Part shown: piece by piece, positions 21,534 to 33,197 of the stretch | How the letters are laid out: each line of letters starts with the position of its first letter | Position numbering within the stretch: position 1 is the stretch's first letter | Assembly: GCA_002633005.1 (NCBI GenBank) | Contig: NMRA01000137.1 | Location: forward strand, 558,001 to 622,000 | Length of the DNA stretch: 64,000 nucleotides | Direction of reading: 5' to 3' | Source: Phoronis australis | Taxonomy: Eukaryota > Phoronida > Phoronidae | Program-made: the position numbers and the translations under genes | Notes under the pieces: generated by a model | What the model was told of the DNA's origin: nothing | The model's database searches: none | What the model saw: the letters and a program-made list of their open reading frames with translations, nothing else

Positions 21534-23962
21534 TACCGTAATCGTTCGGGTTAACGCCCATGCTCAGTTAACCGCCCACCCCCTACTTTAGGTGGATTTT
21601 CGATTTAACCGCCCAGTGCTCAGTTAAGCGCCCCCTACGATTTTTGAAGATTTCCAGTTAAGCGCCCACCTCTCGGTTAAGCGCCCATCCCGGACTTTTA
21701 AAGAATGAAAATTTAGCGCCCAGTGCTAAGGAAACGGTGATTCCCCGACTTTTACAAAAAGATCGATGATCACAATGAGCGTAACAACGCCGGGCCTTCA
21801 AGACGGTGGTTTAGCAATGTGAATTACAATACAAGTAAGGAGTTCTTGTCTTGGGTCATGGACTCACTTCAAAATATAATACTTTAACGTTTTTGTCACT
21901 TTATTTTCTTCCCATGTTTACAAAGTTTAAGAACGGCGCCGGCGTCAAAACCTCCGCTTTCAGCGACTTTGTCTGCCGCACTGAGTTTCGGTCTGCAGTG
22001 CACTAGATAAAATATATATTCGAAAAAATCAGGCCAGACAAATGTGACAATGGTTTTGCCAACCCTCCAAATTCTCTTAAGGTGGGAAGCTCTCGTATTT
22101 TGAAGAAATCTCACAACTCACGGAAAGATTTCAAATTCTCATTTTGATGAATGTAACTGCCGGGTTGTAGAGGACGTGTGGCGACCGAAGGGACAGTACA
22201 AGTGCCTTACTGGGTTACCGATTTCGTTGCTGCCTATCGATTTCTGAATTCAAAGGTTGGCAATAATGTTTGTTTGTGTATGATCTTGAAGTAATAAAAA
22301 ACAGCTAGTCAAATTTTGTTTTTTGCTTACTGCATCTCAGTCAAACTGGCGTTACCAGATTTAACTATTGTCGCTGGCTGTTCTTTATTTTTTCTTGCGT
22401 CAGCCCCCACGTATAAGCGTGACTGTGAAATATCGTTTCCACATCCCCTTTTTGCCATCCAGAATAATTTTGTTTATACATTGGCCAGTTTCTTACCATT
22501 CGAGTCTGAAATATCTACGACGTAGACTGACTGAAAATTGGCGATAGTGGGTAGGAGATGCACACAGCTAGCTACGGGCATGGGCTTAGGGAGCATCGAG
22601 CGGGAAATATCGGAATAGACTTGACATCGCAGTTTTGGGGAACATTGGCAACGGAGGAATATCGTAAAGAACTGGGTCTTTCGTAACAACAGCTTAAAAG
22701 TACATAGTCACGCCCGTTTTTGTTACTTAGGGCTATTCTCTTTTGATGTGTGACTTTGTAGTCATTTTGGTGCACGTGCGCAAGTTCCCACACTTTGCAG
22801 TGCATGTTACCTTGACATCAACATGTGATTGACAGGTGCTCACTCGTAGGCCCTACGTGCGTGCTGATTCCCGCCGCTATCTTTGGCCATAAAAAACGAG
22901 ATGCATATTGGAAGAGGCCGTTTTATTACTTGACGGCATTTCCAAGTCACGACTGTCAGCCGACTGAGACATTGCTTGCTAACAGCGAGACCGAACAGTG
23001 CCGCAGTGCGATAGGCCTATTGCAAGTGATATAAATAGGATAATCTGGACATCTTGCATGAAAAATAAATGTTTTTCCACCACGAAGTTTGGTAAGGCGA
23101 TTGTTTAAGAATGAATTGAAACATCGCTGTTTTGTGGCGTTTTATCACATATTTATGTCGTGGCTCGAAATTTTATTCTTGATTGACGAGTAGCTCACGG
23201 CCGCTTAACACCGATTCTTGTCTTAGGCCTAATTCTTTGCCGAGCATGTTTGGCGCAACGGCAAGTGAGCAATGCCGGGCGGTCGAGATAAAACAGCTAG
23301 CCGCAGAACCATACGCTGAAAATGTCATTGAGTCACAGAGTGTCGACTATAAACATCCTAAACACAAAAAACATCTGAATTAAGTTTTTCAAACTTTTAT
23401 TACAACTCATTTTAAAACTGCTCTCAGACTATGAACTTGGCAGCTCAGTACGAGACTGCAACCATAAATTTGATGTCTGCTGTGACCTCTGCAACACGTG
23501 AAGCTTGCACGCGCGCACTTTAACAAGGTCACATCTTAAAATAGTTGCAATCCAAGTAGAGGCTGCGTGGTCACTGGTCGTCTGCGCTCTAGAGGGCAAA
23601 GTAACAAGACCGCAGGACGCCACGGGGCTATTACTCAGTAATTCTGTAAATTTAACAGTGAATAACTAATCTGAGGGCAAGAGAATCTTTGTTGGGATCA
23701 TCCGCTGTTATGACATTTTTCTCGTCATGTGGCGACGTGACGATAACGCTCTTTGAAAAGTACTACGCGTTCCGAGTACGAGGTAAGATTAACCGCCCAG
23801 GGCGGTTGCCTGTCGTAATAAGCGCCCATGTTCGGTTAACCGCCCACCCTGGATTTCTTGAAATTTCACGTTTAAGCGCCCATGTCTGGTTAACCGCCCA
23901 CCCCCGATTTTTTGGGTTTGCCAATTTAACCGCCCAGGGCGTTAACCCGAACGATTACGGTA
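21534..23962. mobile_element. TIR DNA transposon, 2.4 kb, TA target site, subterminal repeat arrays
   Basis: The left end (CCGTAATCGTTCGGGTTAAC then GCCC, 21536-21559) and the right end (23937-23960) are a perfect 24-bp inverted repeat. Both are flanked by TA (21534-21535 and 23961-23962), consistent with a TA target-site duplication. Just inside each end lie about six copies of TTAASCGCCCA: 21551-21720 on the left and 23788-23935 on the right. They lie in the same orientation at both ends, alternating with CCCCGATTTTT-like spacers. The 2 kb interior has only short frames and no transposase that I recognise, so the copy is probably non-autonomous or decayed. A smaller relative is at 25999-26515. 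The superfamily is unassigned; TA flanks would fit Tc1/mariner-like groups. Confidence 0.8.
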
Positions 23963-24371
23963 TATCAGACCTTTGAAAACGATATCGGCTGAAATACGGA
24001 CTTTGAAACGGGATAGGTTGGCGACGAAAACCTCAGGCTGTAGCCCAAGTTCAGCATGAGATTTGGTATTCAGAAATAGCCTTTTGAATGCGGTTTGGGG
24101 CTAGCTTCCGTTGCCGGTTGTTGCGAATGGGGAGTTGCTGCACCTTGAATCACTAAACTAACCAATGTGATACAATACTTGTTCAACTGAGAAAATTGTA
24201 CCCGAGACAATACCCAATGATGAAAAATGCTACCTGACAGTATTCCTTCTCCAACTCCCCATCAAAATCCTGTTTGGTGATTACAAAATTTTTTGGCCAT
24301 AGTACGATTAGTTAACATGAACTTTTTTATTTGTGCAGCGATTGTTTGGTGATACCACTGATCACAAAGTA

Positions 24372-24480
24372 GGGCCCTCGGTGCCTGGATTTCAGTCCTC
24401 GATATCAGCCTCATTACCCTCTGAAAAACATTAAAATTTACCTCCACCAATCCCCAAATTCCCCTCTAATGGCAAAATAT
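24372..24480 (-). repeat. Dispersed repeat R4, copy 2 (end fragment)
   Basis: Starting at AGGGCCCTCGGTG, this matches the right end of the 57923-58110 copy in the same orientation (AGGGCCCTCC ... GATATCAGC ... ATT). Its reverse complement matches 15860-15945 through TTTTTCAGAGGGTAATGAGG. Confidence 0.5.
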
Positions 24481-24696
24481 CCCAATTGAGGTCAGAACCA
24501 GTTTCATCTCACTTAGACACTCAGGTTTTAACAGTGCACAAGTCCGCACTTCTTAGTCACGTGTTACTACTGGGTGTCTTTGTGTGACATAGTGCTGGGA
24601 TGATTGCCTAGCCTAGGTAATGACCAAGAAAGGCGGTTATGGGTGTCCCATAGGAAAACGTCCATTGTTAAAAGGTACATGCCTCTTTCTCTTCAG

Positions 24697-24726
24697 GTGA
24701 GTGAGGACCCTGCAAGAAGAAAATAG
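24697..24726 (+). CDS. Gene A, candidate last coding exon
   Basis: A strong acceptor (TGCCTCTTTCTCTTCAG) is followed in phase 0 by VSEDPARRK and a TAG stop at 24724-24726. The exon at 16877-16922 exits in phase 0, so the model ends ...CIQNKQG-VSEDPARRK, giving a complete predicted protein of 73 residues. The other two frames close at once. Additional exons between 16.9 and 24.7 kb cannot be excluded. The first bases after the acceptor, GTGAGT, also resemble a donor, so this could instead be a zero-length recursive splice point. Confidence 0.28.
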   Translation: MSEDPARRK

Positions 24727-25998
24727 CCAATATATAGGTGAAACCTTTCAGGACAAAATGTCCACTCGGCTGAAAGTACTGAGTTCACTGCACATCCTTA
24801 ACCGGGCCTTCTGTGTTAAATGATTGGAGATAAAAACGTTCTACCTGTCACAACTTAGGTACACCTGACAAATCACTGTATTATGAGCTATCAATTAGTC
24901 ATGCTACTGACCAGTCTTCCTAAACTGTTGTGTATTGAAAAGCCATTGTCCAGATGTCTGCAGTGAACTTATAATTGGACATTCATCTTAAGATCATTAA
25001 CTAGCTTATGTTGAGACATTTGCTAGAGTGACAAAGGTGTTACATAACATTTTTGAAGTATGATTCATTCCACTTAACATGTTTGGTGCAGTGATTGAGA
25101 ATTAATATTGATTAACTTGGTCTCAAATATGTCCATCAAAGTGATGCATGTTCTTTCCATTCGTGTCGCCAAGGGTTACGCTTTGCACCTCTTTAGTTAA
25201 AATTGTATACTTTAATTGTTATGAACATTGAGTTGTGGCAGGACTCTTCAAAGGAAAAGTTTTTGTTTTTGATGCCCTGCTATCACCAATTTGCACGTTT
25301 GACGATTTTCAAGGGATTAAATAAGGCTCATTAACAGATTAATAGTTCACACGAGTTTTCACGTAGTATGGATTCTAGATTTTTTAGATTTTGGACTGTG
25401 ATAAGTAGTAGCATCACCAGCTAGAAATTAGATTATAATTTGGCTGATAGAACTACTACAAAATTAAAACAAAATTACTACTCGAATGCCAGTTAAGTTT
25501 AGAGTGCAAATGTCGATGACGTTCCATGTGTTTTGGAATTTCAGTAGTTTTGCTTACAAAAATTTTCACAATAGAGTATTATTGAGTCCTACATTTTTGG
25601 TGAATTGGTCCCAAACAAATTATTGACTGATTACGAGCTGCCATCTAGCTGAGTCTGAACAGACAACCAAAGGTCTGGTTTAGGATTTGTTAGCTTAGTT
25701 CCCACTGCGCTAGTCACTGGATTAGCTACTTGGTAATCGGTTTGTACTATACGTGTGCCATTAAACAACACTTTTTGGAATTGTAATTGTTTTTAGCAAG
25801 GTAGTCAGTCTTGGAAAATGGAAAGTGATAATTTTCACAATTATTTTATGCGAAATTAAAGTGAAGAATGATGGTATTTGTCTTTATCTTGGATTCTCTC
25901 TGAAAAACAATCCATGAAAGTGAATGCTTGAATTGCTGTGTACGGAAATCATCATTTTCAGTACAGGGTGAAAATCACCATGTGAAAAGTGTATGAGT

Positions 25999-26515
25999 TA
26001 CCGTAAACCTACGGGTTAATGGCCATGCTCGGATAATAGCCCACCCCTGACTTTTGCCAAAAGTCGTAAGTGCCCACTGTTTGGGTAATCGCCCATCCCC
26101 TTTGTGCAAATTTCAACTTCTCAAGTAGTTGCCCAGCCTAAACTTAACGGTAGCATAATTTGAGCTTGAAGTTGTGCTTTTTTCTCAGCTTTGCCTCGGG
26201 CTCAGACTTCAGGAAACACAGCATGCTAACATACTACATTTGAAAACATCTGATTTTTAGCAACGGTCTCGGGAAATCACTCTTTCAAAAGTCGAAATCC
26301 TGTTTCTGTTTGAGCTGTGAGAAACTTTGTGATTGTCAGGTTCTACTGATAGACCAAACTTACAAGTTCTGTGCTCGAATGAACACCCCGCGCGCTTGCA
26401 CATTTTGGCTAATATTTGGACGTGAGCACCCACTGCTTGGGCAATCGCCCACCCCCCTGACTCTTGGGGTTTCCCAATTTAAATGCCCGGGGCGTTAAAC
26501 CATGAGTTTACGGTA
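25999..26515. mobile_element. TIR element related to 21534-23962, about 513 bp
   Basis: The ends CCGTAAACCTACGGGTTAAT (26001 onward) and the inverted CCGTAAACTCATGGTTTAAC (read inward from 26513) are flanked by TA at 25999-26000 and 26514-26515. Subterminal copies of TGCCCA/CGCCCACCCC-type motifs parallel those of the 2.4 kb element. The TIRs are diverged, so this is an older, shorter, non-autonomous member. It would lie in the 3' untranslated region of gene A if that model is right. Confidence 0.72.
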
Positions 26516-27559
26516 ATAGTTCTTGTACTTTTTGTACTTTAACTGGATGAATATTACAATGCAGTTACTGTCATGTGTAAATCTGGGTCTGGGCATCATT
26601 TCTGAAAAAAGAATTAGTACAAGTGACCGTGTCCATTTTATTTACTATTGAAGTATACAATGTGTCATAACCTTTATGAATCTTAAATTGCAAAAGACAT
26701 ACTTTGTAATTCATTTCAGTTTTATTACTTATTTTAGGACCTCTCCACCTGACTGTAGACTTTTGAAAATGCTGAATTCGACAACCAAAAGTCGTAATAT
26801 TTTAAAAATGCTCTGCTCAGTGAAGTTTATTAAAAATGAAGTATCCGTGGTATTTGTGTGCATCTGTTTAAAATGTTGTATTCATGGTGTATTGCAAAAT
26901 AGCTATGATACAATCTTAGGGACTTCGGTGACTACAAATAACACTCCTCCTCCGCCCCTGATTGTAGTAGGCCAGTATCTGCTCATGCTATAGGGGCGAT
27001 TAGAAAACATGACATGGGACATCTTTAGTGAATTAGCAAGATTTTTTTGGATTGGAGTTTCCTTGAAGGTAGTACTCTCTGGACCAAGGGCATTACCATT
27101 TTAAAACCAGTTAAAACTGGTGGCACTGCTCATACCGATTAGATGTATGATGCTTGTGTAGATCACACCCCTGACACCGCTTTGTGATGTGAGACTTTCA
27201 GGGATCAAAGCCTTTTTGTGATTATCTCGATAATGATTCGTCATTGACCCTAGATGTGAATCCCACATTTAACTTGAAAGTCGCTTATTGTCCTCAGCAC
27301 AGTGCTCGAGGGACTTTGCCTGTGGTTTAATTTTTTAAAACAAATGTAAACTTTGCTCGTACAGTAATGCGGAACTGTGTTCTTTTTACCACAAAAGCTA
27401 AAATGTTGTCAAGGTTAGAAGCAGATCTTTTAGCCTGTTCAAAGCAAATAACATGACAATCAAATGTTTCAATAGCACTGGTATTGACCTTCAAAAAATC
27501 AACACTAATTTAGCTATCATTATTTCTAATATTTGCAAGATTTTGCGTTATTGAAAAAT

Positions 27560-27565
27560 AATAAA
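27560..27565 (+). terminator. Possible polyadenylation signal AATAAA
   Basis: AATAAA is followed within 20-40 bases by a GT-rich run (GTCTTGTTTTTGTGCTAGTG). This arrangement suits a cleavage site and would end gene A about 2.8 kb after its stop. The hexamer is common in AT-rich DNA, so weight is low. Confidence 0.2.
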
Positions 27566-27599
27566 GTTTGAATACTTGCAGTCTTGTTTTTGTGCTAGT

Positions 27600-28525
27600 G
27601 TCATGAGTTTCGAACAAAAGGTGTTCAAATCACATCCCTGGGATGACGGTTCAATGCTGGAATTGCTGGGACTATCATAAGCTAATCAACCACTGGTAAA
27701 AACACCCCGTGACAGCTTTTCACAAATGAGTACAGGATGACTTCACCTGTTAGTATAGTTGTGTGGTTGGAGAACCTTAAAGTGAAAAGGAAAAGGAGAG
27801 ATGGATTTTTTAGTAGTGTAAGGATATTCATATGGACGGAACTCTTTTTGAAAACGATAAGTAAATGGAGATGTGGATGGACAACTTTTTGGAAAAGTGG
27901 TCTTCAAAATAAAAATTGAGCCGTATTATAAGGCTTGAAGACTTACAGTAATGGGCAATCGTGATAAAACTGTCTGCTAATGGCTCGTCAAGAGTGAGAG
28001 CCCACTATGCAGTTTGCAGTGTAGTTAACAGTATGTTGCCGCTCTGCTAAAATTAGTGGGCATATTTGCTATTTTTTCCAATCAGTCGAGGACCGATCGC
28101 GGATTTCTTTCCAACCAGTTGACCAAAAATTTATGACATGTGCTGTAGTTCAGTCTTGGAAACTATTGCAAGCAGTCAGAACAAGTCATTCTGTGGAGAT
28201 ATCACAGTCTTTAATTAGCGACAAAAAATGAATTACTCAACCTGACTTAATTAACACGTTAGTGATACAGTCACAATAGTATAAAGTAGGATGGCATTGA
28301 AATTAGTCTCTGGAGCAATGGTAATCAAATAAACCACCACCCATTTACACACAAGCACTCAATGATTTGGTCAAACTACATTATCGGCTCAGAATTAGAT
28401 CTGTATCTATAAACAAGACTATAGCTAGTCTCATGAGGAGTTAGAGTGTAGCACTTTCTCATAAGCAGGTGCACCCGTGTTCAGTGGAGTATTTAGGTTG
28501 TGCAGTGGATAGTAGCGCTTAGAAT
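27600..28525. other. Intergenic stretch before gene B
   Basis: No gene, repeat family or clear core promoter recognised. It is not CpG-rich. Confidence 0.4.
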
Positions 28526-28585
28526 ATGGCTGTTTTTCGAAAAATTGCTCGAAGATTTAGGAAGTATAATAAAAAGAAGAAAGTG
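28526..28585 (+). CDS. Gene B, candidate first coding exon (unknown, basic N-terminus)
   Basis: ATG at 28526 is preceded two codons earlier by an in-frame TAG, so this is a natural start, not an internal methionine. Twenty codons, MAVFRKIARRFRKYNKKKKV, are followed by a good donor GTG|gtaggt in phase 0. The peptide is strongly basic (12 of 20 residues Arg or Lys) with an amphipathic start, as in nuclear, RNA-binding or membrane-surface-binding N-termini. I do not recognise the family. The exon at 29636-29689 is the nearest phase-0 continuation. Confidence 0.35.
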
Positions 28586-28984
28586 GTAGGTCGTTTATCA
28601 AGTTATTTTACTGTGATTCATGATTTTCCGATATTTTGAGGTAGAATCAAGTTTCATCCACCTCCAAGTTTTAAGATATCAAATGCTTTAAAAATGTCAA
28701 CTAAATGTTTTTAATGTACGTTTAGCATTACCCACTTATACCAGTGTGCTTGCCACATTGTTCCACTGCTTTAAATTTTACCAAATGTTGTTTGGTAAGA
28801 GTTATACAATACAAACAATGCTGAATGTACAGTATGAAGTTTTCCTGAAAAGTTTCATTGAAAATTTTGATGAAAGGAGGTTTCACCTGCCCACCATATT
28901 GGGTTATAAACTGAAGAATTTTTTACCTCAACAATTATTTAGACTGGAAAAATCATTGTGTTTCCTTTTTTAACACAGTACTAA

Positions 28985-29370
28985 AAGTTTTAAAATGTTG
29001 GTTTTGTAGGACCCTAGAAAATTGTCCTAATTTGGCAAACTTCAGAACATTATATCTCAGAAATGGCTGATCAGATTTGTATGAAACTTTCAGATACCAT
29101 GTTTTATACACCTTTCTCCTAAATGCTGATGGGAATTGTTTTTAAAGTGTTCAAAAATTGGACTTAAGATTTTTATGAAAAACTCTGAAAAACTGAATAA
29201 AACTAAAACGAAATGACTTAGAAAACTGTAACAGGGTATTGGAGATTTCATATTGAGCATTTATATAAGCTGAAATTTGGGCGTGTTATTTATACTGTTG
29301 TTTTCCTATGGATGTACCTTTCTTTTTTGCTAAATTTTGCTAAAAATACATGGTCCTGTAACCCAATTAG
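28985..29370 (+). repeat. Dispersed repeat R3, copy 2
   Basis: Begins near AGGACCCTAGAAAATTGTCC, which is almost identical to the start of the copy at 62262 (AGGACCCTAGAAAATGGTCA). It then shares ATATCTCAGAAATGGCT, TATGAAACTTTCAGATA and GGGAATTGTTTTTAAAGTGT with the 12120-12495 copy. It lies inside the intron between the two gene B exons. Confidence 0.62.
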
Positions 29371-29635
29371 TGGCAGATTGGAATAAAGTCAAACAGGCTT
29401 TGTAGTTTCAGAATACATATACGTTTCCTGAGTTAAAAATCTTTGGTTTTGCAAATATTTGGCTAACTAGTCAGTAAGGGTCTACATAAACCCTAAAATG
29501 TTTTGTGTTGAGTTGTTAAGCACTTTTTTGATAAGATTTATTTTGTTCCTCTGTTAATCTGGTGCTATGTGTTTTGATATGTTAAAGTATGTTTCAATTG
29601 TTGGGTTCTTAAGCTCTATTCTGTTTCTTTTTTAG

Positions 29636-29689
29636 TCTGTCAAAGAAGTGTTCAATCAGAGGTCCAAGGAAAGGATACCAAGTTCACCA
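29636..29689 (+). CDS. Gene B, candidate second exon (unknown)
   Basis: The acceptor CTGTTTCTTTTTTAG, the donor CCA|gtgagt and a 54-base open frame in phase 0 at both ends make a convincing exon by signals alone. It encodes SVKEVFNQRSKERIPSSP, hydrophilic and basic, in keeping with the exon at 28526. The intron between them is 1050 bases and contains an R3 repeat. No known protein is recognised. Later exons are uncertain; the next phase-0 candidates are at 37693-37743 and 39901. Confidence 0.42.
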
Positions 29690-30199
29690 GTGAGTCAGCT
29701 CTTTATTGTTGCACTTTTTTGAAAAGCTATATTGGTTCCCCTTTCATGTGAAATTTAGTGGAAGTGATCCTGTTATTTCGTCCGCTAAAATTTTGATCAG
29801 AAAAGTTTTGCATTGAGTCACAATTCACTCAGTATTCCGAATTCCAGTAAAAACAAAAATTCTGAAAAATCAATATTTTCCACTTGTTTTCATTGTGGAG
29901 TGGTAATACTATGCAGTGTGATAACCTATTTTTCTTTTACTTGGGTTGTCCCCCTATTGCTGTATTCAGACCTTACTACAACCGGTGTAGGTTTTTAAAT
30001 AGTTGTAACTGTCATGTAGTCCTTATTGTTTGCACGCACAGTTATAACTGCTATAATCCAAGTTTGCATTTTTCGTTGATAGTCGTCAGTGCTATAGCTT
30101 TCCAATTCATTAGAAATGCCGCGGAGTGAAAAAAATGGAGGACAACGCGTTGCTTACTGTATACTCTTGCTGTTGTATTTAGCTATTGTAGTGGAACTC

Positions 30200-30560
30200 G
30201 TCAGACTTGATAGATCTTCCAGTCAGCATCAGAAACAATATGGTTAGACTGTGACTTAACACAGATTAACCCAGGGTTTACGGTCCTCGTTGAGAAGACA
30301 ATTGTTATTACCCCCAATGAATTCTGAATAGCCAGCCCTAGAATGTTTAGCACCCAAAGGTGGCATACACCTGAAATTCTGTTTTGTATATAAATATTGA
30401 GAACATAAAAGCCTTGCAGTGTGTAGATGCCATAAAACAACATTTATAAGGTCCTTTATTACTTGCAGAAAGACAACTAGTTTTTGAAAAATGGAAAATA
30501 ACAATTTTGGCAATAGTTTTTGTGCAAATTAAGTTGATAACTACTGTAATATCACCATGA
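30200..30560 (+). repeat. Dispersed repeat R2, copy 1
   Basis: The first half (GGGTTTACGGTCCT ... GCCAGCCCTAGAATG) matches 32150-32265. The second half (TAGATGCCATAAAACAACAT ... AACAATTTTGGCAATAG) matches 47835-47945. So this is the most complete of at least three copies. Confidence 0.55.
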
Positions 30561-31274
30561 TTCATTTACTTCTGGCAACATTCATACATTTTGCGGTGAT
30601 TATTGAGACTCAACAGACCAATGAAAATACAAGAAAGACCACTGTCTTTACACCTCTGTTCTTTTCACGTCCTATAAATATCACCATTTTTGTACACTCT
30701 GTGGGGGATTCAGATGAAAAGTGTGTTATGAACTCTTGGGAAAATCGTGGGAATGAATGCGAACAGTCCTATTACACCTCAAACAAACGTCTGTGATAAG
30801 TACCAGTGATTGCAAACATTTTGAGATTATGCCATTGTGTATCATTAGTAGCCCGTATTAATGAAAATCTTCCGTGGTAGTTGATTTAATAACCAAGAAT
30901 GAATCACTTATTATGATTATGTAATGATAAACTGCTCGCGAATGAGTAATGCTTGGGTGTTTTAGACTAATACTTATATGCTGAATAACTTAATTTTTGT
31001 AAACATGTTTCTTCTTTAAAGTAACACCTGGTTTTGTATAATAACTTAAATGTGCAATGTTAGAAATTTGTTTAAGTAAAAGATGCAATATTGATGCTTT
31101 GTATAATGAAGGGAACCCATCATTGAAAAAAAGATGAAAGCAGCAAGCAACTGTAAATTTTCTGTCATATTTGTTAGGTTGTGACTAAATTTCTGATATC
31201 CAATGAATATTGAAAAACACCACTTGATATCACACTCTCCGATTCTCCATGTTAAGACATCATGTCACCAATTG

Positions 31275-31560
31275 CCCATGAGGCAACTCCTACGCTAACA
31301 TTTGGGGTTTGCTACTCCAACGCGTAAGCAAGCTTGAGCCAGACTGACTAACCCATACTAATCCAATACGCGCTGCTGAAGAAATCCTATTTGCTAATTT
31401 CTCATATAATGCATTTATTTTAAGAATTTGAAGATGGCTAATATTTACTTTTCAATTTTAAAAACAGTCATGTTAGTCGCTTTCCTTACATATTGTTGGT
31501 TTTTTGATTTTGAAACTAGTACGCTTAACGTGCCCGTTGTTTACAACTGCGAGACCTCAT
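31275..31560 (-). repeat. Dispersed repeat R1, copy 2
   Basis: The reverse complement of this segment aligns with 14863-15175. Both copies end at CCCAAATGTTAGCGTAGGA followed by a GTY(G/T)CCTCATG-like end. Confidence 0.65.
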
Positions 31561-32149
31561 CAACACACATTCAGTCAAGCAAGTGAATTCCGTGGCAGTT
31601 AATTTCAATCTGCGATGGTGCCATCAAGCGTTTGATGTACCGAGGACTTCACTGGATACACTGGGGTGAACAGTGCATGCTTTCTCATCCACCTGTGTAC
31701 AAATCCTGTTAGCATAAGATTTGCCTAACGTGCAGCGAGTGAAACTTGAACATTTTAGAGTTGTGGTAAAGTATCATCAATGGAGGACTCATGTCGATCA
31801 TTTGGAATTCTATTTCTTCATCTTTGATTTACAGTATCAACGATACTTTGCCATGTCCAAGTTCTGTACCAAAGCTACCATAAAACATTATTTTAAAAAA
31901 TTGTGGGCATTCACAATAATGTGTTTTTGCTACGATCTTTTGTTCTTTGTGTCGATTAGAAATGATTTCTAGGTCTGAGAAGATTTGTCTTTTCCATTGT
32001 GGGCTTGGTGGTGTTAATTAGAATTTTGCAGACAGTTGTAAATCTTGTACATCCCACACAATAGGCCCTTTAAAATTGACAGACAACATAGTGAAATTAG
32101 TTCTTTGTGAACCCTGCTCTTAGTCGCACAGGTGTCCCTGTTAGCCTAT

Positions 32150-32265
32150 GTTTAGTAAACACAGGGTAACCAAGGGTTTGTGGTCCTGCCTGTGAAGATT
32201 GTTATTTTATTATCCACTAGTTTTTGAATATCCCAGCCCAGAATGTCAGACCAGGCCAAGAAATT
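32150..32265 (+). repeat. Dispersed repeat R2, copy 2 (partial)
   Basis: GTAACCAAGGGTTTGTGGTCCT and onward to CCCAGCCCAGAATGTCAGA parallels the start of the 30200 copy. Confidence 0.45.
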
Positions 32266-32372
32266 TGTTTGTGGGGCTGGCTGGTTTTCATGCTATGAAC
32301 ATTCCCACTAAATAAAATTGGTTCTAACCCCGGTGTTTAAGGTACACGGCGGGGTATGGAAAATTGAACTAG

Positions 32373-33197
32373 ACCGTATTTATCCACCTTGGCTGAGACG
32401 AGCTCGGCTCATGCTCAAAGGGATGCCGCCAAGCTGCTCTATTCATCGTGTCACGAGCGAGGATAATTGACTTCGCTCATGCGGATATGATCAGCTGATT
32501 ACAGTCTAGCCTAACAACTGTACTTTTTATGGAGAGAATTTTACGTAGTTTTTACTGTAATATTTGAAAAGAGGAGCGAAAACAAATANNNNNNNNNNNN
32601 NNNNNNNNNNNNNNNNNNNNNNNNNNNNNNNNNNNNNNNNNNNNNNNNNNNNNNNNNNNNNNNNNNNNNNNNNNNNNNNNNNNNNNNNNNNNNNNNNNNN
32701 NNNNNNNNNNNNNNNNNNNNNNNNNNNNNNNNNNNNNNNNNNNNNNNNNNNNNNNNNNNNNNNNNNNNNNNNNNNNNNNNNNNNNNNNNNNNNNNNNNNN
32801 NNNNNNNNNNNNNNNNNNNNNNNNNNNNNNNNNNNNNNNNNNNNNNNNNNNNNNNNNNNNNNNNNNNNNNNNNNNNNNNNNNNNNNNNNNNNNNNNNNNN
32901 NNNNNNNNNNNNNNNNNNNNNNNNNNNNNNNNNNNNNNNNNNNNNNNNNNNNNNNNNNNNNNNNNNNNNNNNNNNNNNNNNNNNNNNNNNNNNNNNNNNN
33001 NNNNNNNNNNNNNNNNNNNNNNNNNNNNNNNNNNTATTCTTTGTTGCATTAGTAACTGGTCTTGGCTAATATTATCATTTTATGGCCTGGTCATCCATTC
33101 AGCCAAAAGTAGTTCCAGAGGTGGCTTATCAGCCAATTATTCACGCATGCTGACTCACAATAGAAGCCTGATAAGAGTGAAGGTGGATAAATGCGGT
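32373..33197. mobile_element. TIR element R5, copy 1, interrupted by assembly gap
   Basis: The left end ACCGTATTTATCCACCTT (32373-32390) is the near-perfect inverse of the right end AAGGTGGATAAATGCGGT (33180-33197). Between them lies the N gap. From 32360 to 32588 the sequence matches the reverse complement of 44387-44638 at roughly 80 percent by eye. The shared stretch includes GAGCGAGGATAATTGACTTC, GCTCATGC and TTTGAAAAGAGGAGCGAAA. The ttgaactaga bases outside the TIR are also shared by both copies, so the element may extend a few bases further. Confidence 0.65.
32589..33034. other. Assembly gap (446 N)
   Basis: A run of N. The long open frames that span it on both strands are artefacts. 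It falls inside the R5 element, so the gap is probably due to the repeat. Confidence 0.99.

Noticed and set aside
32552-33052. Long open frames on both strands across the N run
   Set aside because: They consist of unknown bases; they are artefacts of the gap.
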